Shown: positions 26,727 through 36,441, counted from the stretch's first letter. The stretch is DNA of 64,000 nucleotides from Ktedonobacter robiniae (GCF_016587375.1 NZ_BNJG01000004.1:62001-126000); one strand, 5' to 3'. Numbers and translations are program-made. Notes: generated from the sequence alone by a model not told the origin.

Positions 26727-29279
26727 CTAGCTGATGGTGAGACAATCGATATCCGGTGCCCAGCCAGAGCCGCTAGAGAATTGAATGCTATTGTAGCCTG
26801 CATTGAGATTCACTACGACACTGGTTGTTTGCACCGCATTCCAGTTATTATCATTGGCGCCATGGAAGGTGAGCGTACTTGCAGTTCCACTGTTGACACT
26901 TAATTGGGCTGAACGCCCGCTATCACCATCGATATACTGGATTGTTAAAATGTAATTCCCTGTATTGCTGATCAGCACTTGATTGAACGTGAGAGAGGCT
27001 CCGTTACCAATGTTGCCGACCTTCTGACCGCCAGAGCAGGCCGGGCAGGAGACGATGGAGGCGCTCCCAGTCAGCGTATTGCCCGCTGCCTCGGCCTCGG
27101 TGATGGTGTTGCCGCCCAACGTGACACGGTCGATGTCCGGAGCCCAATTGGAACCCGAGAAGAGCTTGATGGTGTTGCTTCCCGCATTCAAACTTATGGT
27201 CATCGTCAGTGTCTGAACTGTGTTCCAGTTATTGTTGTTAGTGCCGTGGAAATTGATGGTGAGGGCGGAACCTCCATTAATGCTCATTTGCGCCGAACGT
27301 CCGCTATCGCCATCGATGTAAGCGATCGTCAACGTGGTCCTGCCGGTTGTGCTGGCCTGGACATTGTTAAAGGTGAGAGAGGCGCCGTTGCCAATGTTGC
27401 CGACCTTCTGACCGCCAGAGCACGCCGAGCAGGAGACGATGGAGGCGCTTCCGGTCAGTGTATTGCCCGCTGCCTCGGCTTCATATGAAGCGGGTATCAG
27501 GCTGCCGACAATGAGTCGATCAAGATCAGGACTCCAGCCTGAGGAGGGTGAGGAGAACTGGAGCGTGTTGTTCCCCGTATTCAGGTTCACCAAAATTGTG
27601 GTAGTTTGTACGGCATTCCAGTTATTATCGTTGGTCCCATGGAAGTTCTGCGTGGTTGCGGAGCCGCCATTGACGCTGAGCTGCATTGAACGCCCGGCAT
27701 CTCCGTCTACATACGAAATGGTCACGGGGTAGGTCCCACTGGCACTGACGGAAATGCTGTTGAAGGTGAGGGAGGCGCCATTGCCAATGTTGCCGATCTT
27801 TTGACCGCCAGAACAGGCCGTGCAGGAGACGACAGAGGCGCTGCCAGTGAGCGTATTTGCAAGCGCTTCGGCTTCGTAGATCTTGCCCGCGTTTCCGCCT
27901 GCCGGTGTCACCTTCAACAGGCGTGAAGCATGGCCGTTTAAGGAAGCACTAAAGTGATCGGCTATCGCGCCCAGGTTTGTATGGCTCCAGAGGTCACGCA
28001 CCGTAGGGGCGCCACTTATCCCGAGGTCACTCCAGTTCACCGTGACGGTGGCGTTCCCGCTATCCAGATTGAAGAGTGCCACCGTATAGGTGCCATCGCC
28101 ATTGTCTGCGTACCATACTTGCTGGTTGTTGAGCTGTGAGAGCGGGCGGGCAGGATGACCGGATTGATCAACCGCAATGACTTCATCATTCGTCAATAAC
28201 GAGAGCCCATAGCTGTCCAGCTTGGTGAGATCATCGCCGGAGAAAAGCGGGGCCGCCTCGATTGCCCACAGCGTCATATAACTTTGACGCTCGTCCTGGG
28301 AAATCCCATCCAGTGTTGCGCTGCCAACGTCAAGGGAGTCAAGGTCATTCCACCCACCCGGACCAGCGTTCTGCGTCCAGGGAACGACATCGTTGAAGCG
28401 TGCTTTGACCGAGTTGTCCCACGTCACCAACGTCCCACAATAGCATTCGACATCATTGTCAATGCGCCAACCATTAGCCTGCTGCTGCCAGAAGCTGATA
28501 TAGCGATGATCCAGGGCCCAGGAGAGCTCAAACCAGATCGGACGTCCACTCTGCACCAGGGCCTGTGACCACGCCTGCACATCGGGCCGGTTATCGGTGC
28601 TCAGATCATAGATGCCAGAACCAGGGGTTACCCCATCGAGTTTGAGGAAATCCACCCCCCAGGAGGCGAACTGATTCGCGATGGAGTTGATATAGGCCTG
28701 CGCGCAGCTATTGCTATAGTCAATGGCATAGTTTCCTCGCCAACCGTTCGTCATCTGTAACGGCTTGATTGCGATATCCTGGGCGTGGCAACTGGTGCCG
28801 TAGATAGGATAATTCTGGTTGTAGACGGTCTGGTCGAGGCCAGCAACGTAGTAGATTCCCAACTTTAAGCCATAATTGTGGACATAATTTGCTACATCGC
28901 TGATGCCGGCAGGGAAGCGGCCAGGATAAGGGGAAGGCCGCCCATAGCCATCAAACGTAGCCTTCCAGTTCAAATCCATCCACCAGCCCGCGTCGATGTT
29001 TATGTACTGGTAACCATGTGATTGGAGTTGCTGATGCAACACATCGGCCTGGGATTTGACGTGATCGGCAGTGAGCCAGGGGGTATTGTAGCCGCTATAA
29101 TTCGTTGACTCCAGGCTCCAGCTACTCCAACCCATATATGGCTTCTGGCCCAATCCATTGGAAGAAGCATGCGCTACAGCCGGATGGGAAAAGAAAGTGA
29201 GTGGTAAGAAGAGGGCACAACAGGCGAGTATAACCAGTATGGGAATCACACGACGAATGACAGCAATGTACCGTGGCAT
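26727..29279 (-). CDS. Secreted GH27 alpha-galactosidase with three CBM repeats
   Basis: An 850-residue exported enzyme predicted to remove terminal alpha-galactosyl groups from plant polysaccharides. Residues 1-38 form a signal peptide (basic start, hydrophobic core, cleavage near VAHASS). GH27 catalytic domain follows: GWSSWSLE near 52, YINIDAGWW, nucleophile Asp in FLKLDGV, and acid/base Asp region GWRIDNDVE; a beta-sandwich domain ends near 455. Then come three ~125-residue carbohydrate-binding modules of the CBM35/CBM6 type. ATG at 29279 follows AAAGGAGGG. A ROK repressor lies just upstream in the same direction. Confidence 0.92.
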   Translation of the reverse strand: MPRYIAVIRRVIPILVILACCALFLPLTFFSHPAVAHASSNGLGQKPYMGWSSWSLESTNYSGYNTPWLTADHVKSQADVLHQQLQSHGYQYINIDAGWWMDLNWKATFDGYGRPSPYPGRFPAGISDVANYVHNYGLKLGIYYVAGLDQTVYNQNYPIYGTSCHAQDIAIKPLQMTNGWRGNYAIDYSNSCAQAYINSIANQFASWGVDFLKLDGVTPGSGIYDLSTDNRPDVQAWSQALVQSGRPIWFELSWALDHRYISFWQQQANGWRIDNDVECYCGTLVTWDNSVKARFNDVVPWTQNAGPGGWNDLDSLDVGSATLDGISQDERQSYMTLWAIEAAPLFSGDDLTKLDSYGLSLLTNDEVIAVDQSGHPARPLSQLNNQQVWYADNGDGTYTVALFNLDSGNATVTVNWSDLGISGAPTVRDLWSHTNLGAIADHFSASLNGHASRLLKVTPAGGNAGKIYEAEALANTLTGSASVVSCTACSGGQKIGNIGNGASLTFNSISVSASGTYPVTISYVDGDAGRSMQLSVNGGSATTQNFHGTNDNNWNAVQTTTILVNLNTGNNTLQFSSPSSGWSPDLDRLIVGSLIPASYEAEAAGNTLTGSASIVSCSACSGGQKVGNIGNGASLTFNNVQASTTGRTTLTIAYIDGDSGRSAQMSINGGSALTINFHGTNNNNWNTVQTLTMTISLNAGSNTIKLFSGSNWAPDIDRVTLGGNTITEAEAAGNTLTGSASIVSCPACSGGQKVGNIGNGASLTFNQVLISNTGNYILTIQYIDGDSGRSAQLSVNSGTASTLTFHGANDNNWNAVQTTSVVVNLNAGYNSIQFSSGSGWAPDIDCLTIS
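26730..27886 (-). repeat. Three tandem CBM-coding repeats
   Basis: Three ~375-base units (about 27496-27886, 27111-27485 and 26730-27105) inside the GH27 gene encode near-identical openings: EAEA..NTLTGSAS(I/V)VSC, then CSGGQK(V/I)GNIGNGASL. A run of over 40 bases around the SGGQKVGNIGNGAS coding part is almost unchanged between the units, which allows recombination between copies. Confidence 0.8.
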
Positions 29280-29475
29280 AAAGAGTCCCTCCTTTGGTTG
29301 CTCTACAGGAATACATCCTGTGCACCTGTAGACAGTATGTGCTTCATTGCAGGTACCATATGGTGTCAGGCGAGAATCAGGGTATTTTCCTCCTTTCCAA
29401 CACATCTTGACCGCATCATTGCCCAAACGAGATGCTGTTTACGGAATTCGAGAGCAGACTGAATGGTCAGGCGTT

Positions 29476-30672
29476 TTATACACCAGACTGAAGTGGGGCT
29501 TTGAAAAAATGGTGGAGTACTAGGGAACCGGCTCCCTGAGCCCAGCGGTCTCCTGTTTCCGGTTCAATGACGATTTGCACCTGTTGAGCCAGTTCGGAGA
29601 AGGTGTGTTCGTTGATAGTGTCCTGGAGCGAGGCGAAAAGCAGATGGTCGGGGGCGACGTACGCCCCAGTGAGCAAAATATACTCGGGATTGAGCAAGTT
29701 GATGAGATTTGCCAGTCCGCGCCCGAGCAATTGTCCAGCCTCGCGGAAAAGTTGCCGTAACGCTGGATGACCCTGCACGGCGCGTTCATGAATCTCGGTC
29801 AATGATAAACCAGCAGGTAAGCTCGGATCACCCGGGTATTGCTGGCGCAATTCGTGATAAGAGGTGAGCAACCCGTGGTCTGAGAGATAGGCTTCAAGAC
29901 AGCCATAATTGCCGCACTCACAGCGTCTGCCCCCGGGAATGCAGAGCGTATGCCCAAACTCTGCCCCACTGCCTCGTGCTCCCCGGTACACCTGGCCTCG
30001 AATAACCATCGCCAGACCGACACCACGGCCGAGGGTTACCACGAGAAGATGTTGATACGATTGGCGCTTTCCATACAAGTGTTCGTAATGGGCAAGACAA
30101 TTGACAACATTATCGATAAAGACTGGAAGATGTAGAGCACGCTCCAGGGGTTCATGAATCGCGAGATGATGCCAGTTGTGAATGCCATTTTTTATACTAT
30201 AGCCCGTTTGCATATCAACAAAGCCCGGCAAGCCGCACCCCAGACCAAGGACCTTTTCCCGCTCAATGCCGTTCTTGCTGAGAGTTTCTTCTACAGCCTG
30301 CATGATAGCACTGAGGGCAAGCTCCGAGACGTGCTTGCTGCAACTGTAAATGATCTCTCCGAGAAGATTGAGCAGGACGACGACAATTTCGTCTGCCTCC
30401 ATTAAAGCCACGCCCAGGACGTACCTACCGTGAGGATCAATTTGAAGGAGCCCCGCCTTTCTCCCCAGACTGGAGGCTGCCACTCCTCGCTCGATGACCA
30501 GTTGCTGCCCCATCAACTCGGTGGTGATGCCCACGACTGTCCCTACACTCAGACCTGAGAGCGTGACCAGTTGCGTTCTCGAAATGGGAGCGTGCATCCG
30601 AACCAAGTTCAGCAAGGTATTCTGATTCACCTCGCGCATCACTTTGCGGTCAACGGGCGCCACCGTGTTCAT
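29476..30672 (-). CDS. ROK family transcriptional repressor (NagC/XylR type)
   Basis: A 398-residue repressor with an N-terminal winged helix (NQNTLLNLVRMHAPISRTQL, SGLSVGTVVGITTEL), a sugar-kinase fold, and the ROK zinc motif CECGNYGCLEAYL near 255. It probably senses a sugar released by the alpha-galactosidase whose gene starts 197 bases downstream on the same strand. ATG at 30672 has GGAG close upstream; a TTG at 30699 would add nine residues. A palindrome at 30695-30711 is a likely autoregulatory operator. Confidence 0.9.
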   Translation of the reverse strand: MNTVAPVDRKVMREVNQNTLLNLVRMHAPISRTQLVTLSGLSVGTVVGITTELMGQQLVIERGVAASSLGRKAGLLQIDPHGRYVLGVALMEADEIVVVLLNLLGEIIYSCSKHVSELALSAIMQAVEETLSKNGIEREKVLGLGCGLPGFVDMQTGYSIKNGIHNWHHLAIHEPLERALHLPVFIDNVVNCLAHYEHLYGKRQSYQHLLVVTLGRGVGLAMVIRGQVYRGARGSGAEFGHTLCIPGGRRCECGNYGCLEAYLSDHGLLTSYHELRQQYPGDPSLPAGLSLTEIHERAVQGHPALRQLFREAGQLLGRGLANLINLLNPEYILLTGAYVAPDHLLFASLQDTINEHTFSELAQQVQIVIEPETGDRWAQGAGSLVLHHFFKAPLQSGV

Positions 30673-30694
30673 CTTCAGCTCCGTCGAGAATTTA

Positions 30695-30711
30695 TTCAAT
30701 CACTGATTGAA
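30695..30711. promoter_or_regulatory. Palindromic operator at the ROK gene start
   Basis: TTCAATCACTGATTGAA is a perfect 8-1-8 palindrome ending 22 bases before the ROK start codon. It resembles ROK/NagC-type operators. No second copy was seen before the alpha-galactosidase gene. Confidence 0.55.
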
Positions 30712-30846
30712 GTATACTGAGCGGAGGAAGATGTTGTCAATGCCAACGTCGGTGAGTTCGTCACCTACTTGCTAAGTATATTCAAGCAATGTTTCGGGAA
30801 ATGAGGTAAACTGTCAGGCATGTCCATAACTTGTTGGAGAATGCTC

Positions 30847-30870
30847 GACCGAGAATAGTCATTCTCGGTC
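30847..30870. repeat. Perfect hairpin in a gene-free stretch
   Basis: GACCGAGAAT pairs with ATTCTCGGTC around an AGTC loop. It sits in the ~370-base gap between the ROK gene and an ISKra4-like remnant, where nothing else is supported. It may be a remnant of a terminator or transposon end. Confidence 0.4.
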
Positions 30871-31069
30871 ATGTTCCTCCCATTCTCACGTTCTGCTTCA
30901 TTGGAGAAAACAGAGAAAAGGCCGAAGTTGACAGCTAAATCTTGTCGGAGAATCTTTTGGAGCAAAAGTTAGGGGCGCGGCAAGTTTTTTTTGCGCGAGG
31001 CAGCGTCCAGGAAAAGCTCCATGCTACAATAAAGACATCGGCAAGATGAAAGCAAGGGAAGGAGCACCA

Positions 31070-31430
31070 ATGGACGAACACGCCTGGCAAGCAAAGAGTG
31101 TCGAGATCCTGGCGGGGATCAAAGTGTGGCGACAAGCGCATCCCACCGCCACCTTTGTGGAAATCGAAGAGGAAGTACACACGCGCCTGATGGAACTGGA
31201 AGCACATGTCTTGCAAGATGCGGCTTCGGCCAGCAAGAGCCGAGCATGGGGCCAATCAAGGGACACTCCTGCTCCGTTGCGCCCCACCTACTCAGTTCCT
31301 CTGCAGGCACAAAGCAAGCAAGAGCGGACGTTGCACGGCAATGGAGGCCAGAGCGTGACCTTGAGCTGAACCTACAGCATCTGCCCCAGGTGTGGGTTCG
31401 GTCTTTTTCCCCCTCAGTGAGGATCCTTAA
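31070..31430 (+). pseudogene. N-terminal remnant of an ISKra4-like transposase
   Basis: The frame starting MDEHAWQAKSVEILAGIKVW and continuing HPTATFVEIEEEVHTRLMEL matches the start of ISKra4-type transposases. A frameshift follows RDTPAP, and a TGA at about 31367 replaces an expected arginine codon just before TYSICPRCGFGLFPP, which should be part of the zinc ribbon. The catalytic domain is absent. It is an inactive stub. Confidence 0.6.
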
Positions 31431-31522
31431 CTTTTATGTTTTTCCTCGTCAGCGGCTGCTGATGGGGCATCACTCCTTCTTCTAGCAGCCACGTTCTGCT
31501 CTTCAAGAGGTGCACACTATTT

Positions 31523-32161
31523 ATGATTGTCTGGACGATACAATCCCTCCATGTCTGGGAAATGCTGCAACGAGATGGTATTCTCTATGGGCCTGATACT
31601 AAATTACTTCAGTTCGATGATCCAACAGAATGGCAGATAAAAGTTGCTTATAACTGGCTGGTTCAACAAATGGAGAAGAAGATTGGCCCTCGTCCACAGC
31701 CAGAACGATACCCCTTATGGGCCTGGTATCAATACGATGGAGAGAAACGTCGCCGCCCAGATCTACGTGGCCCCTATCATTTGCAGTCAGGCACAAAAGG
31801 CGTGCGTATTGAATTTGACATTGCTGAGGATCAGATCCTACTCTCTGACATAGACGATTGGATAATAGCGCTCAACTACGGATATCTCTGCCATACAGAA
31901 GGAGAAAACGAGGCTTTTTATGCAAAACACCAAAGGAGTGGCTTCATAGAACAACTAGGGCAGTACTTACAGGAACCCTATCATTCTCAGATGCTAAAAA
32001 GTTGGGAGCGCATCTTTGATCTGGATTATGCCAGTGATTCTAACTGGGGTAGTGGCAAAACACGAGCAGAGAAAAAGATTCAAGGAACCTTCTGGCAACT
32101 CTCACTTGAGCAGGTACGCAAAGTAACATTTTTCACGAGTAGGAAAGCAGGAAATCGGTAA
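31523..32161 (+). CDS. DUF3841 domain protein
   Basis: A 212-residue protein of the DUF3841 family: MIVWTIQSLHVWEMLQRDGI start, LVQQMEKKIG, YPLWAWYQYDG, and late WQLSLEQVRKVTFF. The family is uncharacterised; the conserved aromatic and acidic positions suggest a soluble enzyme or ligand-binding fold, but this is inference. ATG at 31523 follows AAGAGGTG. It is intact although it lies between truncated genes. Confidence 0.8.
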   Translation: MIVWTIQSLHVWEMLQRDGILYGPDTKLLQFDDPTEWQIKVAYNWLVQQMEKKIGPRPQPERYPLWAWYQYDGEKRRRPDLRGPYHLQSGTKGVRIEFDIAEDQILLSDIDDWIIALNYGYLCHTEGENEAFYAKHQRSGFIEQLGQYLQEPYHSQMLKSWERIFDLDYASDSNWGSGKTRAEKKIQGTFWQLSLEQVRKVTFFTSRKAGNR

Positions 32162-32302
32162 TCCACCTGCCCAAATGCCCTTTGGGCTTGAGGAGCCATT
32201 CTTCCCCACAAGCGCGACAGTATGCAGGTCACCAATGAGTGCGTAATCTTCGATTGGCAGGTAATCGTTGGATGGCGCAAACGAGGGATGTGTATTCTTC
32301 AT
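32102..32302 (-). pseudogene. N-terminal stub of a GH15 glucoamylase/trehalase-like gene
   Basis: ATG at 32302 with GGAGG encodes NTHPSFAPSNDYLPIEDYAL, then IGDLHTVALVGKNGS, the well-conserved N-terminus of GH15 enzymes. Homology ends abruptly near 32215, where the expected IDW..PRFDS would follow, and the frame then runs into unrelated DNA. A short tail of another membrane-protein reading (ITGLMMAAVLWRKP) overlaps its start, evidence of a former operon. Confidence 0.65.
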
Positions 32303-32330
32303 GGTTTCCTCCACAACACGGCTGCCATCA

Positions 32331-32477
32331 TCAAGCCCGTGATTGCGCCACTGACGAGTAGTTGGACGCATCGGTAGTATAGAGCGCCAAGCTGCCGGCA
32401 TCAAAACGGACCTCGCCCCGCACCTTCGCGCGCAGGTTCTGCTCGAGAGCCACAACATCAACGCCCATGCTCTTCAT
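32331..32477 (-). pseudogene. N-terminal stub of an FAD-linked oxidase
   Basis: The frame MKSMGVDVVALEQNLRAKVR with GEVRFDAGSLALYTTDASNY matches the start of PCMH-type FAD oxidases (D-lactate dehydrogenase/glycolate oxidase kind). It breaks off at TTDASNY, where the FAD loop should follow, and joins the membrane-protein tail upstream of the GH15 stub. A single deletion probably fused them. Confidence 0.6.
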
Positions 32478-32572
32478 GGGTTCGCTGCGGATGTTCAGCC
32501 AGTCCCTGCTCATGATCCTATTCACATTGGGAAGCGCGATACGTCTCAAGGTTGCAAGCTCCTTTTTCCATG

Positions 32573-33688
32573 CTACACGGCATACTTCACGACATCGGCG
32601 CGCTTGAACTCCAGGCCCATCCCTGGACGTGTCAGGTCGGGATGGAGGGCCCCTTGCACGGGAGTGAGCACCCCCTCAAAGAACAGATGCTCGATGCGCA
32701 CATGATCGTGGAAGTACTCCATATGGCGGAAGTTGGGGACGGCACAACAAGCATGGACATGCAGCGAGGGCCCACAGTGCGACGAGAGGTCCATGGAGCG
32801 TGCTTCAACCAGTGTCCCCGCACGCAGGAAGCCGGTAATGCCCGCGCAGCGTGTGGCGTCGGCCTGTAACACATCCACGGCTCCCACCTCCAACATGCGA
32901 TGAAAGTACCACAGATCATAGCCATATTCCCCCGCCGCGATCTCCATGCCCGCCGGAGCACGGTCGCGAATGAGACGTAAGCCTTCCAGATCATCGGACG
33001 AGACCGGCTCCTCAAACCATGTCACACCCGACTCCTCCGCAAAGATCTTGGCAAGCGCGAGGGCCTGCTTGCGGCTATACGCTCCATTGGCATCGACAAA
33101 GAGCTTAGTGTTTGGGCCTATCGCCTCACGCGCCTCACGCACACGTTTGGGATCAGCCCCAGGCTGTGTCCCAATCTTCATCTTGATGCGGGGAATCCCT
33201 TGGGCAACCCAGCCACTGAGTTGCCGCTGGAGTTGCTCACGCGAATACGAGGTAAAACCGCCACTCCCATAGACGGGTGCGGATGCGCGTGCCGCACCGA
33301 GCAATGAGACCAGGGGAAGGCCCAGCAGACGCGCCTTCAGGTCCCAGAGCGCGGCATCCACGGCCGAGATGGCCATTGATGCGATGCCAGGTCGTCCCAG
33401 ATTACGAATCGCTGCGACCATCGCCCGCCAGCACGCTGGAATATTCATAGCATTCTGACCCTGTACGGCCTCACCCAGCATCGTTTTGACCAGACGGGCT
33501 GTCGACAGGTCCGCGTAGGTATAGCCCAGACCGCGTTTCCCGCCAGCATGTGCCTCGACAATGACGATTGTTGTCTTGTCCCACCTATAGGTGCCATCCG
33601 ACTCAGGCGAGTCGGTAGGCACCGTATAGACAGAGACATCAAGCCCTTCAATGGCAACCCCGTTGTCACCAAATTTCGTGCTTGCCAT
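32573..33688 (-). CDS. Enolase-superfamily enzyme (mandelate racemase/muconate lactonizing type)
   Basis: A 371-residue member of the mandelate racemase subgroup. The general base pair KxK is in RIKMKIGT near 170, metal ligands are in FVDANGAY, TWFEEPV and AAGEYGYD, and a late histidine is in SSHCGPSLH. The enzymes abstract a proton alpha to a carboxylate, typically dehydrating sugar acids or racemising. Substrate unknown. ATG at 33688 follows AGGAGG. It starts 11 bases after the stop of the TPP enzyme, so they probably form one operon. Confidence 0.9.
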   Translation of the reverse strand: MASTKFGDNGVAIEGLDVSVYTVPTDSPESDGTYRWDKTTIVIVEAHAGGKRGLGYTYADLSTARLVKTMLGEAVQGQNAMNIPACWRAMVAAIRNLGRPGIASMAISAVDAALWDLKARLLGLPLVSLLGAARASAPVYGSGGFTSYSREQLQRQLSGWVAQGIPRIKMKIGTQPGADPKRVREAREAIGPNTKLFVDANGAYSRKQALALAKIFAEESGVTWFEEPVSSDDLEGLRLIRDRAPAGMEIAAGEYGYDLWYFHRMLEVGAVDVLQADATRCAGITGFLRAGTLVEARSMDLSSHCGPSLHVHACCAVPNFRHMEYFHDHVRIEHLFFEGVLTPVQGALHPDLTRPGMGLEFKRADVVKYAV

Positions 33689-33699
33689 GCTGCCTCCTA

Positions 33700-34572
33700 T
33701 TAGTGTTTATGCGGCACGATACCCGCAACAACCCCTTTGATTGATTCCATCAGGATGCCTTCTTCTTCTGGATCGCCCTTGAGGAGCGCGGTTGTATACC
33801 GCTGGGCCTGCTCCAGCGTGATGTGCGGTGGCAGAGTCGGGACATTCCCCGAGGTATAGGCTTCAAAGATGACCGGGCGGTCAGAAGCCAGGGCCGCATC
33901 CCAGGCTTTCCCAACGTCGTCGGGATTATCCACACGCACGCCTTTCAAGCCAAGGGAATTGGCAAAGCGAGCATAGGGAAAATCGGGCAGGTCCTGCGTG
34001 CTCTCCAATTTGGGATTCCCCGCTTCAATGCGCATCTCCCAGGTCACCTGATTGAGATCGCGATTGTTGAGGACCAGGAAGATAAGGCGAGGATTGGGCC
34101 ATTTCTTCCAGTACTTCGCCACGGTAATCATCTCATTGAGGCCATTCATCTGCATGGCTCCATCACCTGTTAGCGCGATCACCGTCCGACCAGGGTAGGC
34201 GAATTTGGCGGCAATCGCGTAGGGGACAGCCGCCCCCATCGTTGCCAGGCTACCTGAGAGAGACCCCATCATGCCCCGGCGCATCTTGATGGTACGCCCA
34301 TACCAGTTTGTGGCGGTCCCGGCATCACCAGTCAGAATACAATCGTCGGGCAAGCGCTGAGACAGTTCCCAGAAGACATACTCTGGATTGAGCGGCTCGG
34401 CCTTCTCTTTCGCGCGCGCCTCCACCACCTTCCACCACTCGTGATAGTTCGCTTCAATCTTCTGACGCCACGAACGGTCGGCCTTGCGTTGGATGAGGGG
34501 GATGAGCGCCCGCAAGGTCTCGGTGCTATCGCCAATCAGATTGACCTCCATGGGATAGCGAATACTCACCAT
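33700..34572 (-). CDS. C-terminal half of a TPP-dependent oxidase/decarboxylase (frameshifted)
   Basis: 290 residues matching the C-terminal half of pyruvate-oxidase-like TPP enzymes: central domain end, then the TPP site GDGAMQMNGLNEMITVAKYW with GDG and later NNRDLNQVTW. It starts ATG 34572, overlapping the stop of the N-terminal half. The conserved junction should read DPAMVSIRYP; one base is missing, giving DPAW-stop. The overlap could allow coupled translation of two polypeptides. It may be a true split, a decayed gene or a sequencing error. Confidence 0.8.
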   Translation of the reverse strand: MVSIRYPMEVNLIGDSTETLRALIPLIQRKADRSWRQKIEANYHEWWKVVEARAKEKAEPLNPEYVFWELSQRLPDDCILTGDAGTATNWYGRTIKMRRGMMGSLSGSLATMGAAVPYAIAAKFAYPGRTVIALTGDGAMQMNGLNEMITVAKYWKKWPNPRLIFLVLNNRDLNQVTWEMRIEAGNPKLESTQDLPDFPYARFANSLGLKGVRVDNPDDVGKAWDAALASDRPVIFEAYTSGNVPTLPPHITLEQAQRYTTALLKGDPEEEGILMESIKGVVAGIVPHKH

Positions 34573-35489
34573 GCGGGGTCAATATCGATTTGCACGCCCC
34601 GCGCCTGTCCCTCCTTCGGCAAGAACTCAGCATAGGGGAAGCTCGACCCCACCATGAACAGGGTATCGCAGTCCATCATCATGTCCCAGCTGGGTTTCGT
34701 GCCAAGAAGGCCGATACAGCCAGTCACAAAGGGGAGATCATCGGGAACCACCTGTTTCCCAAGCAGCGCTTTTGCCACACCACAGCCCAGCAGGTCCGCG
34801 ATCTGGATGACCTCATTCGTCGCATGCTTGGCACCAGCCCCAACCAGCATCGCCACTTTCTTCCCCGCATTCAGAATCTCAGCCGCGCGTCGCAGATCCT
34901 CGTCAGTGGGGAGCACTCTGGGCGCGCTATAGCCAAGACCGGTGTGGATGGTATTATGCGTGTGCGGCGGCTGTTCAACAGCATCCAATTCCTGGACATC
35001 CTTTGGGATAATGATACAGGTGACACAGCGTTCGGAGATCGCGGTGCGCATCGCACGATCAACAAGGTGGCGTATCTGGACAGGACTGGAAGCCATATAC
35101 ACATATTCGCCAGCAACATCTTTGAAGAGCGAGAGCAAGTCGACCTCTTGCTGATAGTTGCCGCCAATGGCGCTACGCGCTGCCTGTCCGACAATCGCCA
35201 CTACCGGGCGATGATCCATCTTTGCGTCATAGAGACCATTGAGCAGGTGAATAGCTCCAGGTCCCGATGTTGCCAGGCACACACCGATCTCATCAGTAAA
35301 TTTACTATGAGCCGTTGCCATAAAGGCCGCCATCTCTTCATGACGCACCTGGATAAACTCGAGAAGCTCTTGATGGCGTTCCAGGCCACCCAGGATTCCA
35401 TTGATGCCATCACCGGGATAGCCGTAAATACGCTTAACCCCCCAGGCGGCGAGACGTTCCAATAAAAAATCACTGACAGTTGCTGCCAT
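34566..35489 (-). CDS. N-terminal half of a TPP-dependent oxidase/decarboxylase (frameshifted)
   Basis: 307 residues matching the N-terminal and central domains of pyruvate oxidase/acetolactate-synthase-like enzymes: GVKRIYGYPGDGINGILGGL, catalytic glutamate in VRHEEMAAFMA, and LATSGPGAIHLLNGLYDAK. The frame ends prematurely at QIDIDPAW, where a one-base deletion separates it from the C-terminal half. Joined, the enzyme would be about 596 residues, normal for the family. ATG at 35489 follows AAAGGATGAG. With the enolase-superfamily gene it forms an apparent operon. Confidence 0.82.
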   Translation of the reverse strand: MAATVSDFLLERLAAWGVKRIYGYPGDGINGILGGLERHQELLEFIQVRHEEMAAFMATAHSKFTDEIGVCLATSGPGAIHLLNGLYDAKMDHRPVVAIVGQAARSAIGGNYQQEVDLLSLFKDVAGEYVYMASSPVQIRHLVDRAMRTAISERCVTCIIIPKDVQELDAVEQPPHTHNTIHTGLGYSAPRVLPTDEDLRRAAEILNAGKKVAMLVGAGAKHATNEVIQIADLLGCGVAKALLGKQVVPDDLPFVTGCIGLLGTKPSWDMMMDCDTLFMVGSSFPYAEFLPKEGQARGVQIDIDPAW

Positions 35490-35544
35490 ACAAAGTACTC
35501 ATCCTTTCTCTCTTAAGCGTTCTCCCCTCTTTGAGGAAAACGCC

Positions 35545-35985
35545 TTATATTTCCGCTCCCCTTCCGTAGAATTGGACATCTTCGCGAAACCCTCCCTGGC
35601 CTTCGCCGATATAGCTGTACTCCTTGACAAATTCAATCGAGCGGATATACTTCACCATTTTGTAGCCAAGGAGCGTTTCCACACGGAAGCGCAGGGGCGC
35701 TTCATGCTTAAGTGGTAAGGTAGCACCATTCATTTCATATGCCAGTATGGTCTGCGGGTGCTGAGCCAGTTCCATCGCGTGGGGATAGGATTGGGCTCCG
35801 CGCTGATACAAAGTAAATATCAATCAGCAGGTACTTCGCCTGTGGAAGAGCGCCGCAGAGCTTGCTAATACAAGAATCTGGAGACCACTCCGGACCAGGA
35901 GTCCAAGAAAGAGAAGATTGATATAGTGGCTGACACGTAGCCACCAGGGAAACCCAAGCGACGCAAGCACGAGATGAAGAATCAT
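35545..35985 (-). pseudogene. Internally deleted cytochrome b / molybdopterin oxidoreductase
   Basis: From ATG 35985 the minus strand reads a membrane start (ILHLVLASLGFPWWLRVSHY, INLLFLGLLVRSGLQIL) typical of the cytochrome-b-like part of YedY-related proteins. It then jumps to the C-terminus of the molybdopterin domain in another frame (HPQTILAYEMNGATLPLKHE, RVETLLGYKMVKYIRSIEFV). Most of the gene, including the Mo-cofactor cysteine, is gone. Confidence 0.6.
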
Positions 35986-36441
35986 ACGCCCTTAACTCTT
36001 AGAAGCAAACTGCATAAGATATGACGTTCCTACCATGAACATCCTTCTTTAGTGTAACCGTCAGAAGAAAGAACACTGATCCCATGAGAGAAATTTATCT
36101 CTCACCTCAGCAATTTTCTTCGCATGCCACTCAGACGCATTGGCGATGATATCCTTTTCCGCCCCTCCGTTTTCTCCACCGAGAAGCCTCTTGCACCTCT
36201 CCCCAGAAAATCATCGCAGCGCGATATAAAATCAGAGCAACAACCTTCTTTGCGAAAGAAGGGGAAAATATTTCCACAAGGAAGGCAAAGGGACAAGTTG
36301 CTCACCAAAAGGACACGTCCTAAGACGTGCCTTGGGTTACACAATGGCGAAGAAATAAATACGTTTTCATTGATGAAATTGATTAAATGAGTTTGCGACA
36401 CATTCAGCACAATGATCTGGAAGGGCGTCGGCGGAAAACCC
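35986..36441. other. Gap without a supported gene
   Basis: About 450 bases between the molybdopterin remnant and the marR promoter. Open frames exist on both strands (for example 36102-36482 minus) but lack ribosome sites, homology or coding-like composition. Confidence 0.5.

Noticed and set aside
27439..27732. Plus-strand ORFs opposite the alpha-galactosidase CBM region
   Set aside because: They are shadows created by the repeated, GC-biased CBM codons on the minus strand.
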